DNA of 64,000 bases. Source: Rubripirellula lacrimiformis. Lineage in GTDB: Bacteria > Planctomycetota > Planctomycetia > Pirellulales > Pirellulaceae. How positions within the stretch are numbered: position 1 is the first letter of the stretch; every line of letters starts with the position of its first letter. The stretch spans positions 7,874,001 through 7,938,000 of the forward strand of contig NZ_CP036525.1 of assembly GCF_007741535.1 (NCBI RefSeq), read 5' to 3'. The position numbers and the translations under genes were made by a program. Of this stretch, positions 27,600-37,180 are shown piece by piece. The notes under the pieces were generated by a model. It saw only the letters and a list, made by a program, of their open reading frames with translations, made no database searches and was not told the origin of the DNA.

Positions 27600-28928
27600 T
27601 TGAGCCCTCGACGGTCCATCTACGCCGCCATACTGCTGGTATTGGTTGTCACCCCCACGCTGACGACATCGCATGCCCGCGCTCAAACGGCCTATCCCGG
27701 ATATGGCCCTGTGGTGGTCAACAACAATATTTCCGGCGCCGACCCGTACGCGATGGGCACCACCCAAGCAGGCGGATGGCTGCCACCGAACCCATTCCCC
27801 AGCGGGAACATGATCGGTGGTTACGTCCCCGGGCCGATGGCGATCGCCGACCGGCTTTGGATTCGTGCCGACTACCTTCATTGGTGGACCGAAGGCATGG
27901 ACGTGCCTGCGCTGGTAACGACCAGCCCCGACGGGACCGCCCGAACCAGCGCTGGGATTCTGGGACAACCCGGAACCCGCACCCTGTTCGGTGGCGGTGA
28001 AATCAACAATGACTCGACCAGCGGAGTCCGGTTCCGAACCGGTTTCTGGTTGAACGCACAGGGTGCGTTCGCCATCGAAAGCGAATTCTTTCAGTTGCTA
28101 GGCAGCCAGGATGATGGATTCCAAGCCAGCGGAGATGGTTCGCCGATCATCGCGCGGCCATTCTTTGACGCCAGCCGTGGAATCGATACCGCCCAACTGA
28201 TTTCGTACCCCAACTTGGTGTCCGGGAACGTTCGCGTGGGGTCCGAAAGCGATCTGAAATCGTTCCTGATCAATGCTCGCGCTGGACTTTGCCCGATCGG
28301 AATCTGCAACCCCGACGGGGAATCGGACCGCGTTGACTGGATCATCGGATACCGATACCTGAAGCTAGAAGATCAAATCGGTATCTCCGAAAACATCACA
28401 TCCGAAATCACGTCGTCCCCCGGCACGATCGCCATCAACGAATCGTTTCGAACCAGCAACGAATTCAACGGTCTGCAGCTCGGTGTGATCCACCAAGCCA
28501 ATTTCCGTCGGGCTTGGTTGGAATCGATGCTTCGAGTCGCCGTTGGCAGCAACAACCAACGCGTCGACATCAACGGCACGACCACGCGGACCGAAAATGG
28601 CACCACCGACCAATTCACCGGCGGCCTGCTTGCCCAACGAAGCAACATCGGACGCTATGAACGCGACGAGTTCACAATGGTCCCCGAGGTCGGCTTTACC
28701 CTGGGTGTCCGATTGACCGATTGGTTAGATGCAACCGTCGGGTATTCGATGCTGTATTTCCCAAGCGTTGTGCGTGCCGGAAGCCAGATCGATACCGACA
28801 TTGATAGCAACCTATTGCCGCCCGAGGCCGATCCATTGGTATCCGATGGACGACGCCCCGAATTCAAATTTATCGAATCCGACTACTGGGCCCATGGGTT
28901 GAACCTGGGTGCCGAACTTAGGTTCTGA
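27600..28928 (+). CDS. BBP7 family outer-membrane beta-barrel protein
   Basis: A 442-aa exported protein starting at TTG 27600, supported by AGAGGAGA seven bases upstream. The signal peptide ends near SHARAQT. After a Gly/Pro/Tyr-rich segment comes the family signature RLWIRADYLHWWTEGMDVPALVTTS and repeated amphipathic strands (GVRFRTGFWLN, WIIGYRYLKLED), ending LNLGAELRF, a typical barrel C-terminus with terminal Phe. BBP7 is a planctomycete outer-membrane protein family of unknown transport specificity. It is divergent from the secretin gene, with a 277-base gap that must carry both promoters. Confidence 0.85.
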   Translation: MSPRRSIYAAILLVLVVTPTLTTSHARAQTAYPGYGPVVVNNNISGADPYAMGTTQAGGWLPPNPFPSGNMIGGYVPGPMAIADRLWIRADYLHWWTEGMDVPALVTTSPDGTARTSAGILGQPGTRTLFGGGEINNDSTSGVRFRTGFWLNAQGAFAIESEFFQLLGSQDDGFQASGDGSPIIARPFFDASRGIDTAQLISYPNLVSGNVRVGSESDLKSFLINARAGLCPIGICNPDGESDRVDWIIGYRYLKLEDQIGISENITSEITSSPGTIAINESFRTSNEFNGLQLGVIHQANFRRAWLESMLRVAVGSNNQRVDINGTTTRTENGTTDQFTGGLLAQRSNIGRYERDEFTMVPEVGFTLGVRLTDWLDATVGYSMLYFPSVVRAGSQIDTDIDSNLLPPEADPLVSDGRRPEFKFIESDYWAHGLNLGAELRF

Positions 28929-29096
28929 TCGCCCGATCCACCAACGACCGTGGAAACAACGGCTTCCGCAAGCGGTCCGCCCCAGCACCACGCCCGCAAA
29001 CTCATTTCAATCAACCCAGGGTGCCTAAACCTCCCTGCCATCCGTTAGACTATCGCCGCGATTTGAGTGGCATCCTGGTCTTCTGGAATGATGGCA

Positions 29097-32000
29097 ATGA
29101 AACGGCGTACGCAGCGGCTCCGCGATTCTCTTTTGCGACTTCTTGGCGATGCAAACCGATCGCCCCAACATCGATTCCGCCCACGGCTGGAATCGCTAGA
29201 AGATCGCCGGCTGTTGGTCGCCGCCATCGACTTGGCGGATGTGGTTGGCCAGGTGTTCGATGATTTTTCGGGCAATGGTTACGACGTTGGCGAAGAAGTC
29301 TCTGGCGCTGCCTTGGACATCTATCGCGACGACGGTGACGGCGTGTTCGAACCGGGCACCGGTGACGTCGAAGTCGCGATGGCGATGACGGACAGCAACG
29401 GGAACTACCGATTCGAACGTCTAACGGCGGGCGACTATTTCGTGTTGCAACCGGCCCAAACCGTTTCGGGACACGCGTTATTGCGATCGGTATCGCCGCT
29501 GATCACGATTTCGACCGAGGACGTCAAAGGCCGGATCGCGACTTCGATCGACACCTTCAACACCGCCGCCCAGAAGGTTACCGACACCACCAACGACAAC
29601 ATTCCTGTGACCAGCTTCGTCGCGGCCGACAGCGCCCAGGTCATTGGTGGCGAACGTGATTTGATCGTCAACAAGACCAGTGCTGACGGGTCGGTCGAAC
29701 TTAGCGTGAACGATCCGCTGCTTCCGAACCAATTGATATTCAATTCGCCCGCCACGGGACTGGGAACACGACGGGTCACGTGGGACGGAGTCGACGGCGC
29801 CATCGCGATCGACGACACAGGGCTAGGGGGCGTCAACCTGACCACGGACGCGCTGGGACTGCAGCTGCAGATCCGGGCAAACCTAGCCGGCGGGAATGCG
29901 ATCGTACGCATCTACAGCAACGATGGCATCGCGGGAACGGCCGATCGATTCAGCACTGCGACCATTCCGATTCCTGTCACGCAGGGCACCTTCCAGTCGG
30001 CTGAATTCATTCCTTTTTCTGCCTTCACATCCACATCGGGTGGCGGCGCTGACTTCACCGACGTTGGCGCGATCGAACTAGAAATCGCAACGACGGTCGT
30101 CGACGTCAACGGCGCGTCCGAATTGGTCGGCGCCGTTGGGACGATCGTCAAAACGGCAAACTTCGCCAACTTCGATCAGGCCGATCTAAGTCTTTCGAAG
30201 ACGGTCGATGATCCGTCGCCCAACTTGAATCAAGAAGTCACCTTCACGTTGACGATCAACAACAGCGGTCCCGACACGGCCACCGGCGTGGTGGTGACAG
30301 ACCTGTTGCCAAGCGGTATCCAGTTTGAACGATTCGCAACGGACAACGGCAGCTACGACAGTGCCAACGGGCGATGGACCGTGGGCAGTGTCGCCGTCGG
30401 CAGCCCAGCGGTCTTGACCATCACCGGCACCGTGACTTCGGTTGGCGAAAAAACCAACTCCGCCGAAATCACCGCATCGGACCAATTCGACACCGACAGC
30501 ACGCCAAACAACCAATTGGCGGGTGAGGATGATCAAGCATCTGTCGCGATCGCCCCGCAAACCATCGATCTGTCGCTGACCCAGACGATCGCCGACGCCA
30601 GCCCCAATGTCGGCGACACTGTCACCTTTGTTGTCACCTTGCGCAATGATGGCCCCAGCACAGCGACCAACGTTTCGGTCCGCGATTTGTTGCCTGCCGG
30701 GGTGACGTTGACCACGGCGACCCCATCCCAGGGCAACTACAACACGTCGTCGGGAATTTGGACGGTTCCATCACTGATCAGCGGCGGTTCGGTTGCACTT
30801 TCGCTTTCCGGGGTGGTCAACCAAAGCGGATCGTTCATCAACACTGCCGAAGTGACCGCGGCGGACCAAACCGATTCGGATAGCGTCCCCAACAACAACG
30901 ACGCGGACGAAGACGACCAGGCGTCGCTGACCATCGTCACGCCGGTTGCCGATTTGCAGTTGACCCAAACGGTCGACAATCCAGCGCCGAACGTTGGTGA
31001 CGAAGTGATCTTTACGGTCACGATTAGCAACCAGGGACCAGCCCCGGCCTCGGGCGTCGTCGTTTCGGATCTGCTGCCCGCTGGACTGGAATCGATCAGT
31101 TCGACCGTCAACGCGGGAGTCTACAACGACACGACAGGTCGCTGGGTCATCGGGGACGTTTCCACGACGGATGCGCCGACGTTGACCATCCGAGCGCGAG
31201 TTCAATCATCGACCGCGATCACCAACACGGCGGAAGTCATCGAAGCGGATCAGTTCGATCCCGACAGCACCCCGGGCAATGATATCCCCAGCGAAGACGA
31301 CCAGGACTCCGCCACGGTCGCTCCATCGGCAATCGACCTGTCGCTGACCCAAAGCGTCGACACGCCGCGGCCCAATGTCGGCGACGAAATCCAGTACACG
31401 ATCACGCTGGACAACGCCGGTCCCGATACCGCCACCAGCATCATCGTGCGTGACGTGCTTCCCACCGGTTTGACATTCCTGTCGGCGACCGAAAGCGTCG
31501 GCACCTACACGTCGGCCGACGGCAACTGGTCGGTTCCGTCGCTTGCCCCAGCCGATTCGCCCGCGACGCTGCAACTTCGCGTTCGAGTCGATTCGCAGCC
31601 TGCGACCGCCAATTCGGCCGAAGTCATCCAGGCGACCCAGTTCGATCCCGATAGCACACCGAACAATGATGATCCGGGCGAAGATGATCAGGCGGCGGTG
31701 TCCATCACATTGGCCAGCGCCGACCTGTCACTGACGAAAACGGTCGACGTCGGGTCACCCAACATCGGTGACAACGTAGTGTTTACCATCCGAGTGACCA
31801 ACGATGGTCCCGATGTTGCCACCAACGTATCGATCCGAGACGAATTGCCCACCGGCACCCGTTTCGTTTCATCCAACCCATCGGTGGGCAGCTACGATTC
31901 GATCACCGGGATCTGGACGGTCCCATCGGTCGGTTTGTCGAGCACCGAAACGTTGACGATCACCGCGGTCACCGATACCGCGTCGATGACGACGAACACC

Positions 32001-34826
32001 GCCGAAATCATCAGCGTCGACCAATCCGACCCGGACTCGGTCGCCGGCAACGGCAACGCCAACGAAGACGACATCGCGACCGCGACGATCCAAGCCCAAC
32101 AGATCGATCTGTCGCTTTCCTTGGCCGTCAATGACACCGCCCCCAACGTCGGGGACGAAATCACGTTTGTGATCACCGTCGACAATGCGGGCCCAAGCGA
32201 TGCGACCGGCGTCCGAGTGACCGACGTGCTTCCGGCCGGCCTGACGCTCGTCGACAGCACTCCTAGTCAAGGCAGCTTCAATACTTCGTCCGGCGTCTGG
32301 TCCGTCGGAAACGTCAGCATCACGACCCAGCCGACACTTCAACTGGTCGTTCGCGTTGACCAAGTCCTGACCGATACCATCAATGTCGCCGAGATCACGG
32401 CCGCCGATCAACCCGACACCGATTCGACGCCGGGCAACAACGATATCGACGAAGACGACCAGGACTCGGTCACGATCAGCACACCGGTGGCCGACCTGTC
32501 GCTGGTCCAAACGGTCACCAACGATACACCGAACGTCGGCGATCAAGTGACGTTCGAAATCCTGCTGACAAACGATGGCCCCAGCCCCGCCACGAGCGTT
32601 CAGGTCAGCGACCTGTTGCCCGACGCAGTGCGGTTCGATTCCACGACGTTAAGCGCAGGCACCTACGATGCCGACACCGGCATCTGGGACATCGGCAGCG
32701 TTGGTAGCGGCGAAACCGTTTCGCTTGGCATCAACGTCACGATCACGGGGCAGGGCACCCAGACCAACACCGCCCGCGTCAGCCAATCGGATCAGTTCGA
32801 CCCCGATTCGACGCCGGGCAACAACGTCGAAGCGGAAGACGATCAAGCATCCGCTAGCGTGACTCCGCCGGTGATCGATCTGTCGCTACAGAAGACGGCT
32901 TCGCTGGATCGGCCCGCGATCGGCCAGAATGTGACGTTTACCATCACCGCCCAAAACGATGGGGTTTCCGACGCAACGGGTGTTGTGATTCGCGACGCGT
33001 TGCCTGCCGGGCTGAATTTCGTCGACAGCAATGCGTCGGTGGGCAGCTACAACGCGACCACCGGAATCTGGTCACTGGGCGCGATCGCTGCCGGATCGTC
33101 CGAGACACTCGAAATCACGGCGACCGTGACCCAAGTGGATGCGGTGACAAACGTCGCCGAAGTCATCGCCGCGAACCAATTTGATTCCGACAGCACGCCG
33201 GACAATCAAGATGAAAACGAAGACGACCTGGCTTCGGTGTCGATCACCCCGGCCAGTGCCGACCTTTCGTTAACCAAAACGGTTGACGACTCGCTCCCCA
33301 ACGTGGGCCAGGAAGTCACCTTCACGCTGACGCTGTCCAATGCCGGCCCGGATACAGCCGAGCAGATCACGGTGCGAGACTCTTTGCCCGCGGGACTGGA
33401 CTTCGTCGGTTCGTCACCCAGTGTGGGCGACTACGACTCGGCCACCGGAATTTGGACCATCGACTCCCTGGCCTCCGGCGCCACGGCCACCCTGGACATC
33501 CGCGCCGCTGTGGCTGCGTTGACCGATCGCACCAATACGGCCGAAGTGCTGACCAGCAGCCAGTTCGATCCCGATAGCACCCCGGGCAACGGGGATGATT
33601 CGGAGGACGATCAAGCCAGTGTCACCCTGTCGCCTCAATTGGTGGACCTAGCGCTCAGCAAAGTCCTAGACGATCCGGCACCCAATGTCGGTGATACCAT
33701 CGCCTTCACGCTGACGCTTTCGAACGATGGCCCATCGGACGCCACCGGCGTAGCGGTCACGGATCGGTTGCCCGACGGCCTGGTCTTCGAAAACTTCATC
33801 GCCAGCCAGGGCAGTTACAACTCGGCCAGTGGTCTGTGGAACGTCGGCAACGTAGCCAAAGACGCCGCCCCGACGTTGACCATCAACGCCACCGTCGGCC
33901 AAATCAGCGGCGCCACGAACACGGCCGAGATCACTGCGGCCGACCAAGTGGATCGCGATAGCACGCCGGGCAACAATGACGCCGGTGAAGACGATCAAGC
34001 CAGTGTCGAATTCGTCACCCAGGTGGCCGACCTTAGCCTGACGAAAACCGCCAGCACATCGGCCCCCACCCAAAACGAAGTCATCCGTTTCACTCTGACA
34101 CTTACCAATTCAGGCCCCAGCACGGCCACCGACATCAGCGTTCGCGACGTCTTGCCCAGCGGCTTGACGTTCGTCTCCGCCGATCCGAGTGTGGGCAGCT
34201 ACGATCCGGCCAACGGAATCTGGACGCTTGCCAGCGTTTCATCGTCGTCCAACGCAACCCTGCGGATCGATGCCCGAGCGACTTCGCCGCAGCCATCGAC
34301 CAACACCGCCGAAATCATGTTGGCTAGGCAGTTCGATCCGGACAGCACGCCCGGCAACGGTGTCGCCGCGGAAGATGACATCGCGTCGGTTCTGATCACG
34401 CCGGTGGTGATTGACCTGGACGTGTCCGCAAGCGTCGACAACGACGCCCCGGTCGAAGGGGACGAAATCCTGATGACCTTCCTGACCCAAAACTCTGGCA
34501 ACGTGGCCGCGACCGGTGTGGTCACATCGGTGATGATCCCGGCTGGACTGCGGATTGTGTCGTCCACGCCTGATATCGGTAGCTACAACCCGGTCAGCGG
34601 ACGTTGGGAAATCGGCACGCTAGGTGTGGGCGCGACAGCGACGCTGACCGTTCGGGCCGTGGTCGAAAATCGCGAACTGAAAACGATTCCCGTTCAGGTC
34701 ATCGCAGCCGACCAGTTCGACATCGACAGTACGCCGGGCAACGACGAAGTGGGCGAGGACGATCAAACCGATTTGATCATCCGCGCCCCGCGGACGCTGA
34801 CCAAGCGACTGTTCCTGTCGCGATAG
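29097..34826 (+). CDS. Giant DUF11-repeat surface protein with planctomycete LEDRRLL motif
   Basis: About 1909 residues. I use ATG 29097 (MKRRTQRLRDSLL); ATGs at 29088 and 29091 and a GTG at 29067 are possible. The N-terminus carries RLESLEDRRLLVA, a motif seen on large planctomycete extracellular proteins and thought to be a targeting signal. An SdrD B-like domain follows (VVGQVFDDFSGNGYDVGEEV, EPGTGDVEVAMAMTDSNG). After an intervening beta-rich region come twelve consecutive DUF11 repeats of about 128 residues. Each opens DLSLTKTVD, contains GDxVTFTLTxxNxGPxxA, and closes with a DxDSTPxNxxxxEDDQA motif rich in acidic residues that could bind calcium. It ends RTLTKRLFLSR. A role as adhesin or surface-layer component is inferred from the architecture. 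Confidence 0.88.
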   Translation: MKRRTQRLRDSLLRLLGDANRSPQHRFRPRLESLEDRRLLVAAIDLADVVGQVFDDFSGNGYDVGEEVSGAALDIYRDDGDGVFEPGTGDVEVAMAMTDSNGNYRFERLTAGDYFVLQPAQTVSGHALLRSVSPLITISTEDVKGRIATSIDTFNTAAQKVTDTTNDNIPVTSFVAADSAQVIGGERDLIVNKTSADGSVELSVNDPLLPNQLIFNSPATGLGTRRVTWDGVDGAIAIDDTGLGGVNLTTDALGLQLQIRANLAGGNAIVRIYSNDGIAGTADRFSTATIPIPVTQGTFQSAEFIPFSAFTSTSGGGADFTDVGAIELEIATTVVDVNGASELVGAVGTIVKTANFANFDQADLSLSKTVDDPSPNLNQEVTFTLTINNSGPDTATGVVVTDLLPSGIQFERFATDNGSYDSANGRWTVGSVAVGSPAVLTITGTVTSVGEKTNSAEITASDQFDTDSTPNNQLAGEDDQASVAIAPQTIDLSLTQTIADASPNVGDTVTFVVTLRNDGPSTATNVSVRDLLPAGVTLTTATPSQGNYNTSSGIWTVPSLISGGSVALSLSGVVNQSGSFINTAEVTAADQTDSDSVPNNNDADEDDQASLTIVTPVADLQLTQTVDNPAPNVGDEVIFTVTISNQGPAPASGVVVSDLLPAGLESISSTVNAGVYNDTTGRWVIGDVSTTDAPTLTIRARVQSSTAITNTAEVIEADQFDPDSTPGNDIPSEDDQDSATVAPSAIDLSLTQSVDTPRPNVGDEIQYTITLDNAGPDTATSIIVRDVLPTGLTFLSATESVGTYTSADGNWSVPSLAPADSPATLQLRVRVDSQPATANSAEVIQATQFDPDSTPNNDDPGEDDQAAVSITLASADLSLTKTVDVGSPNIGDNVVFTIRVTNDGPDVATNVSIRDELPTGTRFVSSNPSVGSYDSITGIWTVPSVGLSSTETLTITAVTDTASMTTNTAEIISVDQSDPDSVAGNGNANEDDIATATIQAQQIDLSLSLAVNDTAPNVGDEITFVITVDNAGPSDATGVRVTDVLPAGLTLVDSTPSQGSFNTSSGVWSVGNVSITTQPTLQLVVRVDQVLTDTINVAEITAADQPDTDSTPGNNDIDEDDQDSVTISTPVADLSLVQTVTNDTPNVGDQVTFEILLTNDGPSPATSVQVSDLLPDAVRFDSTTLSAGTYDADTGIWDIGSVGSGETVSLGINVTITGQGTQTNTARVSQSDQFDPDSTPGNNVEAEDDQASASVTPPVIDLSLQKTASLDRPAIGQNVTFTITAQNDGVSDATGVVIRDALPAGLNFVDSNASVGSYNATTGIWSLGAIAAGSSETLEITATVTQVDAVTNVAEVIAANQFDSDSTPDNQDENEDDLASVSITPASADLSLTKTVDDSLPNVGQEVTFTLTLSNAGPDTAEQITVRDSLPAGLDFVGSSPSVGDYDSATGIWTIDSLASGATATLDIRAAVAALTDRTNTAEVLTSSQFDPDSTPGNGDDSEDDQASVTLSPQLVDLALSKVLDDPAPNVGDTIAFTLTLSNDGPSDATGVAVTDRLPDGLVFENFIASQGSYNSASGLWNVGNVAKDAAPTLTINATVGQISGATNTAEITAADQVDRDSTPGNNDAGEDDQASVEFVTQVADLSLTKTASTSAPTQNEVIRFTLTLTNSGPSTATDISVRDVLPSGLTFVSADPSVGSYDPANGIWTLASVSSSSNATLRIDARATSPQPSTNTAEIMLARQFDPDSTPGNGVAAEDDIASVLITPVVIDLDVSASVDNDAPVEGDEILMTFLTQNSGNVAATGVVTSVMIPAGLRIVSSTPDIGSYNPVSGRWEIGTLGVGATATLTVRAVVENRELKTIPVQVIAADQFDIDSTPGNDEVGEDDQTDLIIRAPRTLTKRLFLSR
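30180..34790 (+). repeat. Twelve DUF11-encoding tandem repeats, about 384 bp each
   Basis: Within the giant surface-protein gene, the region from about 30180 to 34790 encodes twelve tandem DUF11 modules of 126-129 codons. Protein-level motifs are conserved (SLTKTVD start, FDPDSTPGN and EDDQA near each end) while nucleotide sequence has diverged, so the array is old rather than a recent expansion. Repeat eleven has a changed acidic motif (EDDIASV) and the twelfth lacks the SLTKTVD opening, beginning DLDVSASVD. Confidence 0.85.
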
Positions 34827-34846
34827 GCCAGACCGTAACCAAATCA

Positions 34847-34881
34847 AAGTTTCGACGGACCGAATCGGTTCGTCGAAACTT
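34847..34881. terminator. Hairpin between convergent genes, possible bidirectional terminator
   Basis: An 11-bp perfect stem AAGTTTCGACG/CGTCGAAACTT encloses a smaller ACCG/CGGT stem with an AAT loop, separated by one G-T pair. It sits 20 bases after the giant surface-protein stop and 23 bases before the stop of the convergent DUF3500 gene. There is no long T-tract on either side, so intrinsic termination is likely but not certain. Confidence 0.6.
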
Positions 34882-34904
34882 CGGATACCGGAACAACGAT
34901 AGGG

Positions 34905-35963
34905 TTACGCGTTCAGCTTCACGTCCGCCGAATCGGCAATGTTGACCCAGACGTGAACGTGGGGTGCACCACGATAGTGCCATACGAACGACGGGCCTTC
35001 CAATCGCCAGTTGTCCCAGACGCCGTCTTTGCCAATGTCGTGATCTTGGTAGAACGACAACTTGCAGGCATCCAGTCCGCCTTGGGTCTTCAGACACTGC
35101 ATCGCTTCTTGCTGATCCGGCGTGCGATACATTTCGACCATCGTGGCCAGCACGCCTTGCAGGTGTTCACGTTGGTCAGATGCCATGTCCGAAACCGGCA
35201 ACCCGGTGATGTCGGACGAATGACCACGGAACGCGACGGCCTGTTCTCGCGGCGTGGTGGGGACCAACGCCTGTTTCTGCTGACGCCCGTCCAACATCTT
35301 GTACAGATCGTTGGCAGCGACCGCTTGGTTCCAGAACACGTTGTCGGTGTGATTGGGGCCCTCTTCGCCCTCCGGTGCATGTCCGTAAAACACAGGTCCG
35401 CCAAAGGCAACATGGTCTGCCGAGTTGCCATCGCAACGAACGGTCATGTGTCGACCGGTGATGACCAATTCGAACTTCTCGCCATCTTCGGTGGGATTGC
35501 CAAAGATCGCGATCGACTGCTCGTTTCCGAAACCGCCAGCGTCGTCTTCGAGCTGTTGATAGTACCTTTCATGCCAATCCGGGTGAATGATCGCCTTGAA
35601 CGCCTGTTCGATCAGATCGCGTTGTTGGTCACTATAAAAATCGCCGTTGATCTCTTGGTCGGTAATGTTCCAGTTGTTCGCGACAAAGGTCCGCAGCAGA
35701 CCCCGCTTTTTGTCCACGTGATCCCAGTCAAAGCAAACCGCCTTCTTCTGTTTCGCGTCCATGGTTTGGAACAACTGTCCCACCAGCGACTCGGCACTGG
35801 CCGACGCCACTGGTTCCGCGCGGAGCGGCATGTTGGTCAGACCACCGCCGATCAAAGATCCCGCAGCAATGGTGGCCGCGGAATTCTCAAGAAACGTCCT
35901 GCGATTGATTGACCCAGGTTTGATCAAAGACTTTTTGATCGGTTCAAACTGACTCATGGTCAT
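34905..35963 (-). CDS. Tat-exported DUF3500 protein
   Basis: A 352-aa protein with a twin-arginine signal (INRRTFLENSAATIAAGSLIGGG) and mature part of the DUF3500 family. Family-like features are QAFKAIIHPDWHERYYQQ, GRHMTVRCDGN, FGGPVFYGHAP and the conserved ending SFVWHYRGAPHVHVWVNIAD. The domain's function is unknown; its conserved His and acidic residues suggest a metal- or substrate-binding pocket but no activity has been established to my knowledge. Start at ATG 35963; ATG 35957 is equally possible. It is convergent with the giant surface-protein gene. Confidence 0.82.
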   Translation of the reverse strand: MTMSQFEPIKKSLIKPGSINRRTFLENSAATIAAGSLIGGGLTNMPLRAEPVASASAESLVGQLFQTMDAKQKKAVCFDWDHVDKKRGLLRTFVANNWNITDQEINGDFYSDQQRDLIEQAFKAIIHPDWHERYYQQLEDDAGGFGNEQSIAIFGNPTEDGEKFELVITGRHMTVRCDGNSADHVAFGGPVFYGHAPEGEEGPNHTDNVFWNQAVAANDLYKMLDGRQQKQALVPTTPREQAVAFRGHSSDITGLPVSDMASDQREHLQGVLATMVEMYRTPDQQEAMQCLKTQGGLDACKLSFYQDHDIGKDGVWDNWRLEGPSFVWHYRGAPHVHVWVNIADSADVKLNA

Positions 35964-36127
35964 GACATCCGTCGATGGGGGGTGGGATACTGCGTAGCAA
36001 GACGCCTGATTCTACCCCACCGACGCCCCACAAATCAAAAACATTCGGCTTTGAAAGCACCCATCCTTCGCGAGCGATCCTGCCCCCAGTCCCCGTTGTG
36101 GGATTCGCCAGAATTGCTCGCGGGCGC

Positions 36128-36180
36128 GTCGATTGAGTGAGCCGTGAACGCGTGAGCGGCCGGGAAGCCACCCAAACGCA
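36128..36180. repeat. Solitary half-copy of the 97-bp repeat family
   Basis: GTCGATTGAGTGAGCCGTGA followed by ACGCGTGAGCGGCCGGGAA matches the first half of the tandem repeat at 19395-19640 with few changes. It lies in the 364-base gap (35964-36327) upstream of the sterol-desaturase-like gene. The rest of that gap holds no gene; a hairpin (36216-36262) is described separately. Confidence 0.75.
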
Positions 36181-36215
36181 TCGCATGCACCCCCCCTCGC
36201 TTGGGGAGGGCGTAT

Positions 36216-36262
36216 CATGCACGGGTCAGCCGGGCATAAAACCGTTTATTCCCGCCCGACCC
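36216..36262. other. Imperfect hairpin upstream of the desaturase gene, possible cassette-boundary site
   Basis: CATGCACGGGTCAGCCGGGC (36216-36235) can fold back on GCCCGACCC (36254-36262): GGGTC pairs with GACCC and CGGGC with GCCCG, leaving AGC unpaired on one side. Its first ten bases, CATGCACGGG, are identical to those of the hairpin at 37111-37174 on the far side of the desaturase gene. This paired arrangement resembles integron attC sites; the standard core boxes were not found. Confidence 0.35.
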
Positions 36263-36327
36263 ATGCCATAATAAATTTAACCCCCGCCTGAGCCGGGGAG
36301 AATGAATCGTCCCCCGACTGTTGAACG

Positions 36328-37110
36328 TTGATAGTTATCGCCGCTCTTTCGTATCCGGGACTCGATCATGCGGCTTATCGCCTTGCCCCAGCGACCGTTT
36401 GGCTCGTGATCCTATGGTTGGTCGAGACTTACTTCGCGACGCCGCGTCTAGGCAGACTTCAGCATGCTGCAACCAACCTTGCGTTGGCTGCGTTAAACGG
36501 TGGACTACTTTTCTTTTCCGTAGGCTTACTCAGTGTGTATGTCTGCAGCGTTTCGTCCGCCGAGCCTTTTGGCCTAGTTCGTGTTGTCCTCTCATTCTTG
36601 GCGCTAGACCTGTTTAGTTACCTTTGGCACCGAGCCAATCATCGCTTTGCTCTACTTTGGCGTTTCCACGCAGTCCACCACTCCGATTCCGCGATGGATG
36701 TAACGACTGCCGGGCGTTTTCATGTTGTAGAACTCGGGATTGCGGGAATTGTTCGTCTTCCACTCCTTTACTTGCTCGGTGTGTCAACGACTGCGCTGCT
36801 CATTTACGAAACTGCACTTGTGATGGTTTCGATGATGCATCACTCCACAATTGCACTTGGGCGCTTCGACCGCATTGCCCGAACCTTTTTCGTAACTCCA
36901 TCGATTCACTCTGTGCATCATTCTCGTGATTCTGATCTCTACGCGTGCAACTACTCATCTGTACTTTCTGTTTGGGATCGACTGTTCCGGACTTTTCACC
37001 TGACACGTGGCCCCGTCCAACACGGATTGGATACCCACAACGACCGCAAGTCAGTCAGATCCTTGCTTGCCTCACCGTTTCACAATGACCATAATCGCGG
37101 GGAACAATGA
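36328..37110 (+). CDS. Sterol desaturase / fatty acid hydroxylase family membrane protein
   Basis: A 260-aa integral membrane di-iron oxygenase-like protein (PF04116). The three histidine clusters of the superfamily are present: HRANH, FHAVHHS and IHSVHHS (with PS before and RD after), the last in SIHSVHHSRDSDLYACNYSSV. At least four hydrophobic helices precede and separate them. The only start after the upstream stop is TTG 36328, so the protein may be complete with a weak start or slightly truncated. Substrate is unknown; relatives hydroxylate lipids, sterols or carotenoids. The gene looks AT-richer than its neighbours and is flanked by two related hairpins, which suggests it came in horizontally. 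Confidence 0.85.
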   Translation: MIVIAALSYPGLDHAAYRLAPATVWLVILWLVETYFATPRLGRLQHAATNLALAALNGGLLFFSVGLLSVYVCSVSSAEPFGLVRVVLSFLALDLFSYLWHRANHRFALLWRFHAVHHSDSAMDVTTAGRFHVVELGIAGIVRLPLLYLLGVSTTALLIYETALVMVSMMHHSTIALGRFDRIARTFFVTPSIHSVHHSRDSDLYACNYSSVLSVWDRLFRTFHLTRGPVQHGLDTHNDRKSVRSLLASPFHNDHNRGEQ

Positions 37111-37180
37111 CATGCACGGGAGCACGGTTTGCGGCCTTTTTCGCAATGGAATAGTCAGCCTTCCGTGCCCCGTGACGTCC
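37101..37180. other. attC-like hairpin right after the desaturase stop codon
   Basis: The arms CACGGG-A-GCACGG (37115-37127) and CCGTGCCCCGTG (37163-37174) pair over 12 bases with a single unpaired A in the left arm, across a 35-base loop. It starts with AACAATGACATGCACGGG, overlapping the TGA stop (37108-37110). A long imperfect palindrome with one extra-helical base directly behind a gene is the hallmark of an integron cassette attC site, and AACAATG...ATGCAC at the left end recalls attC-like sites I know from marine bacteria. The expected right-end GTTRRRY box is not evident, so the site may be degenerate. Confidence 0.4.
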
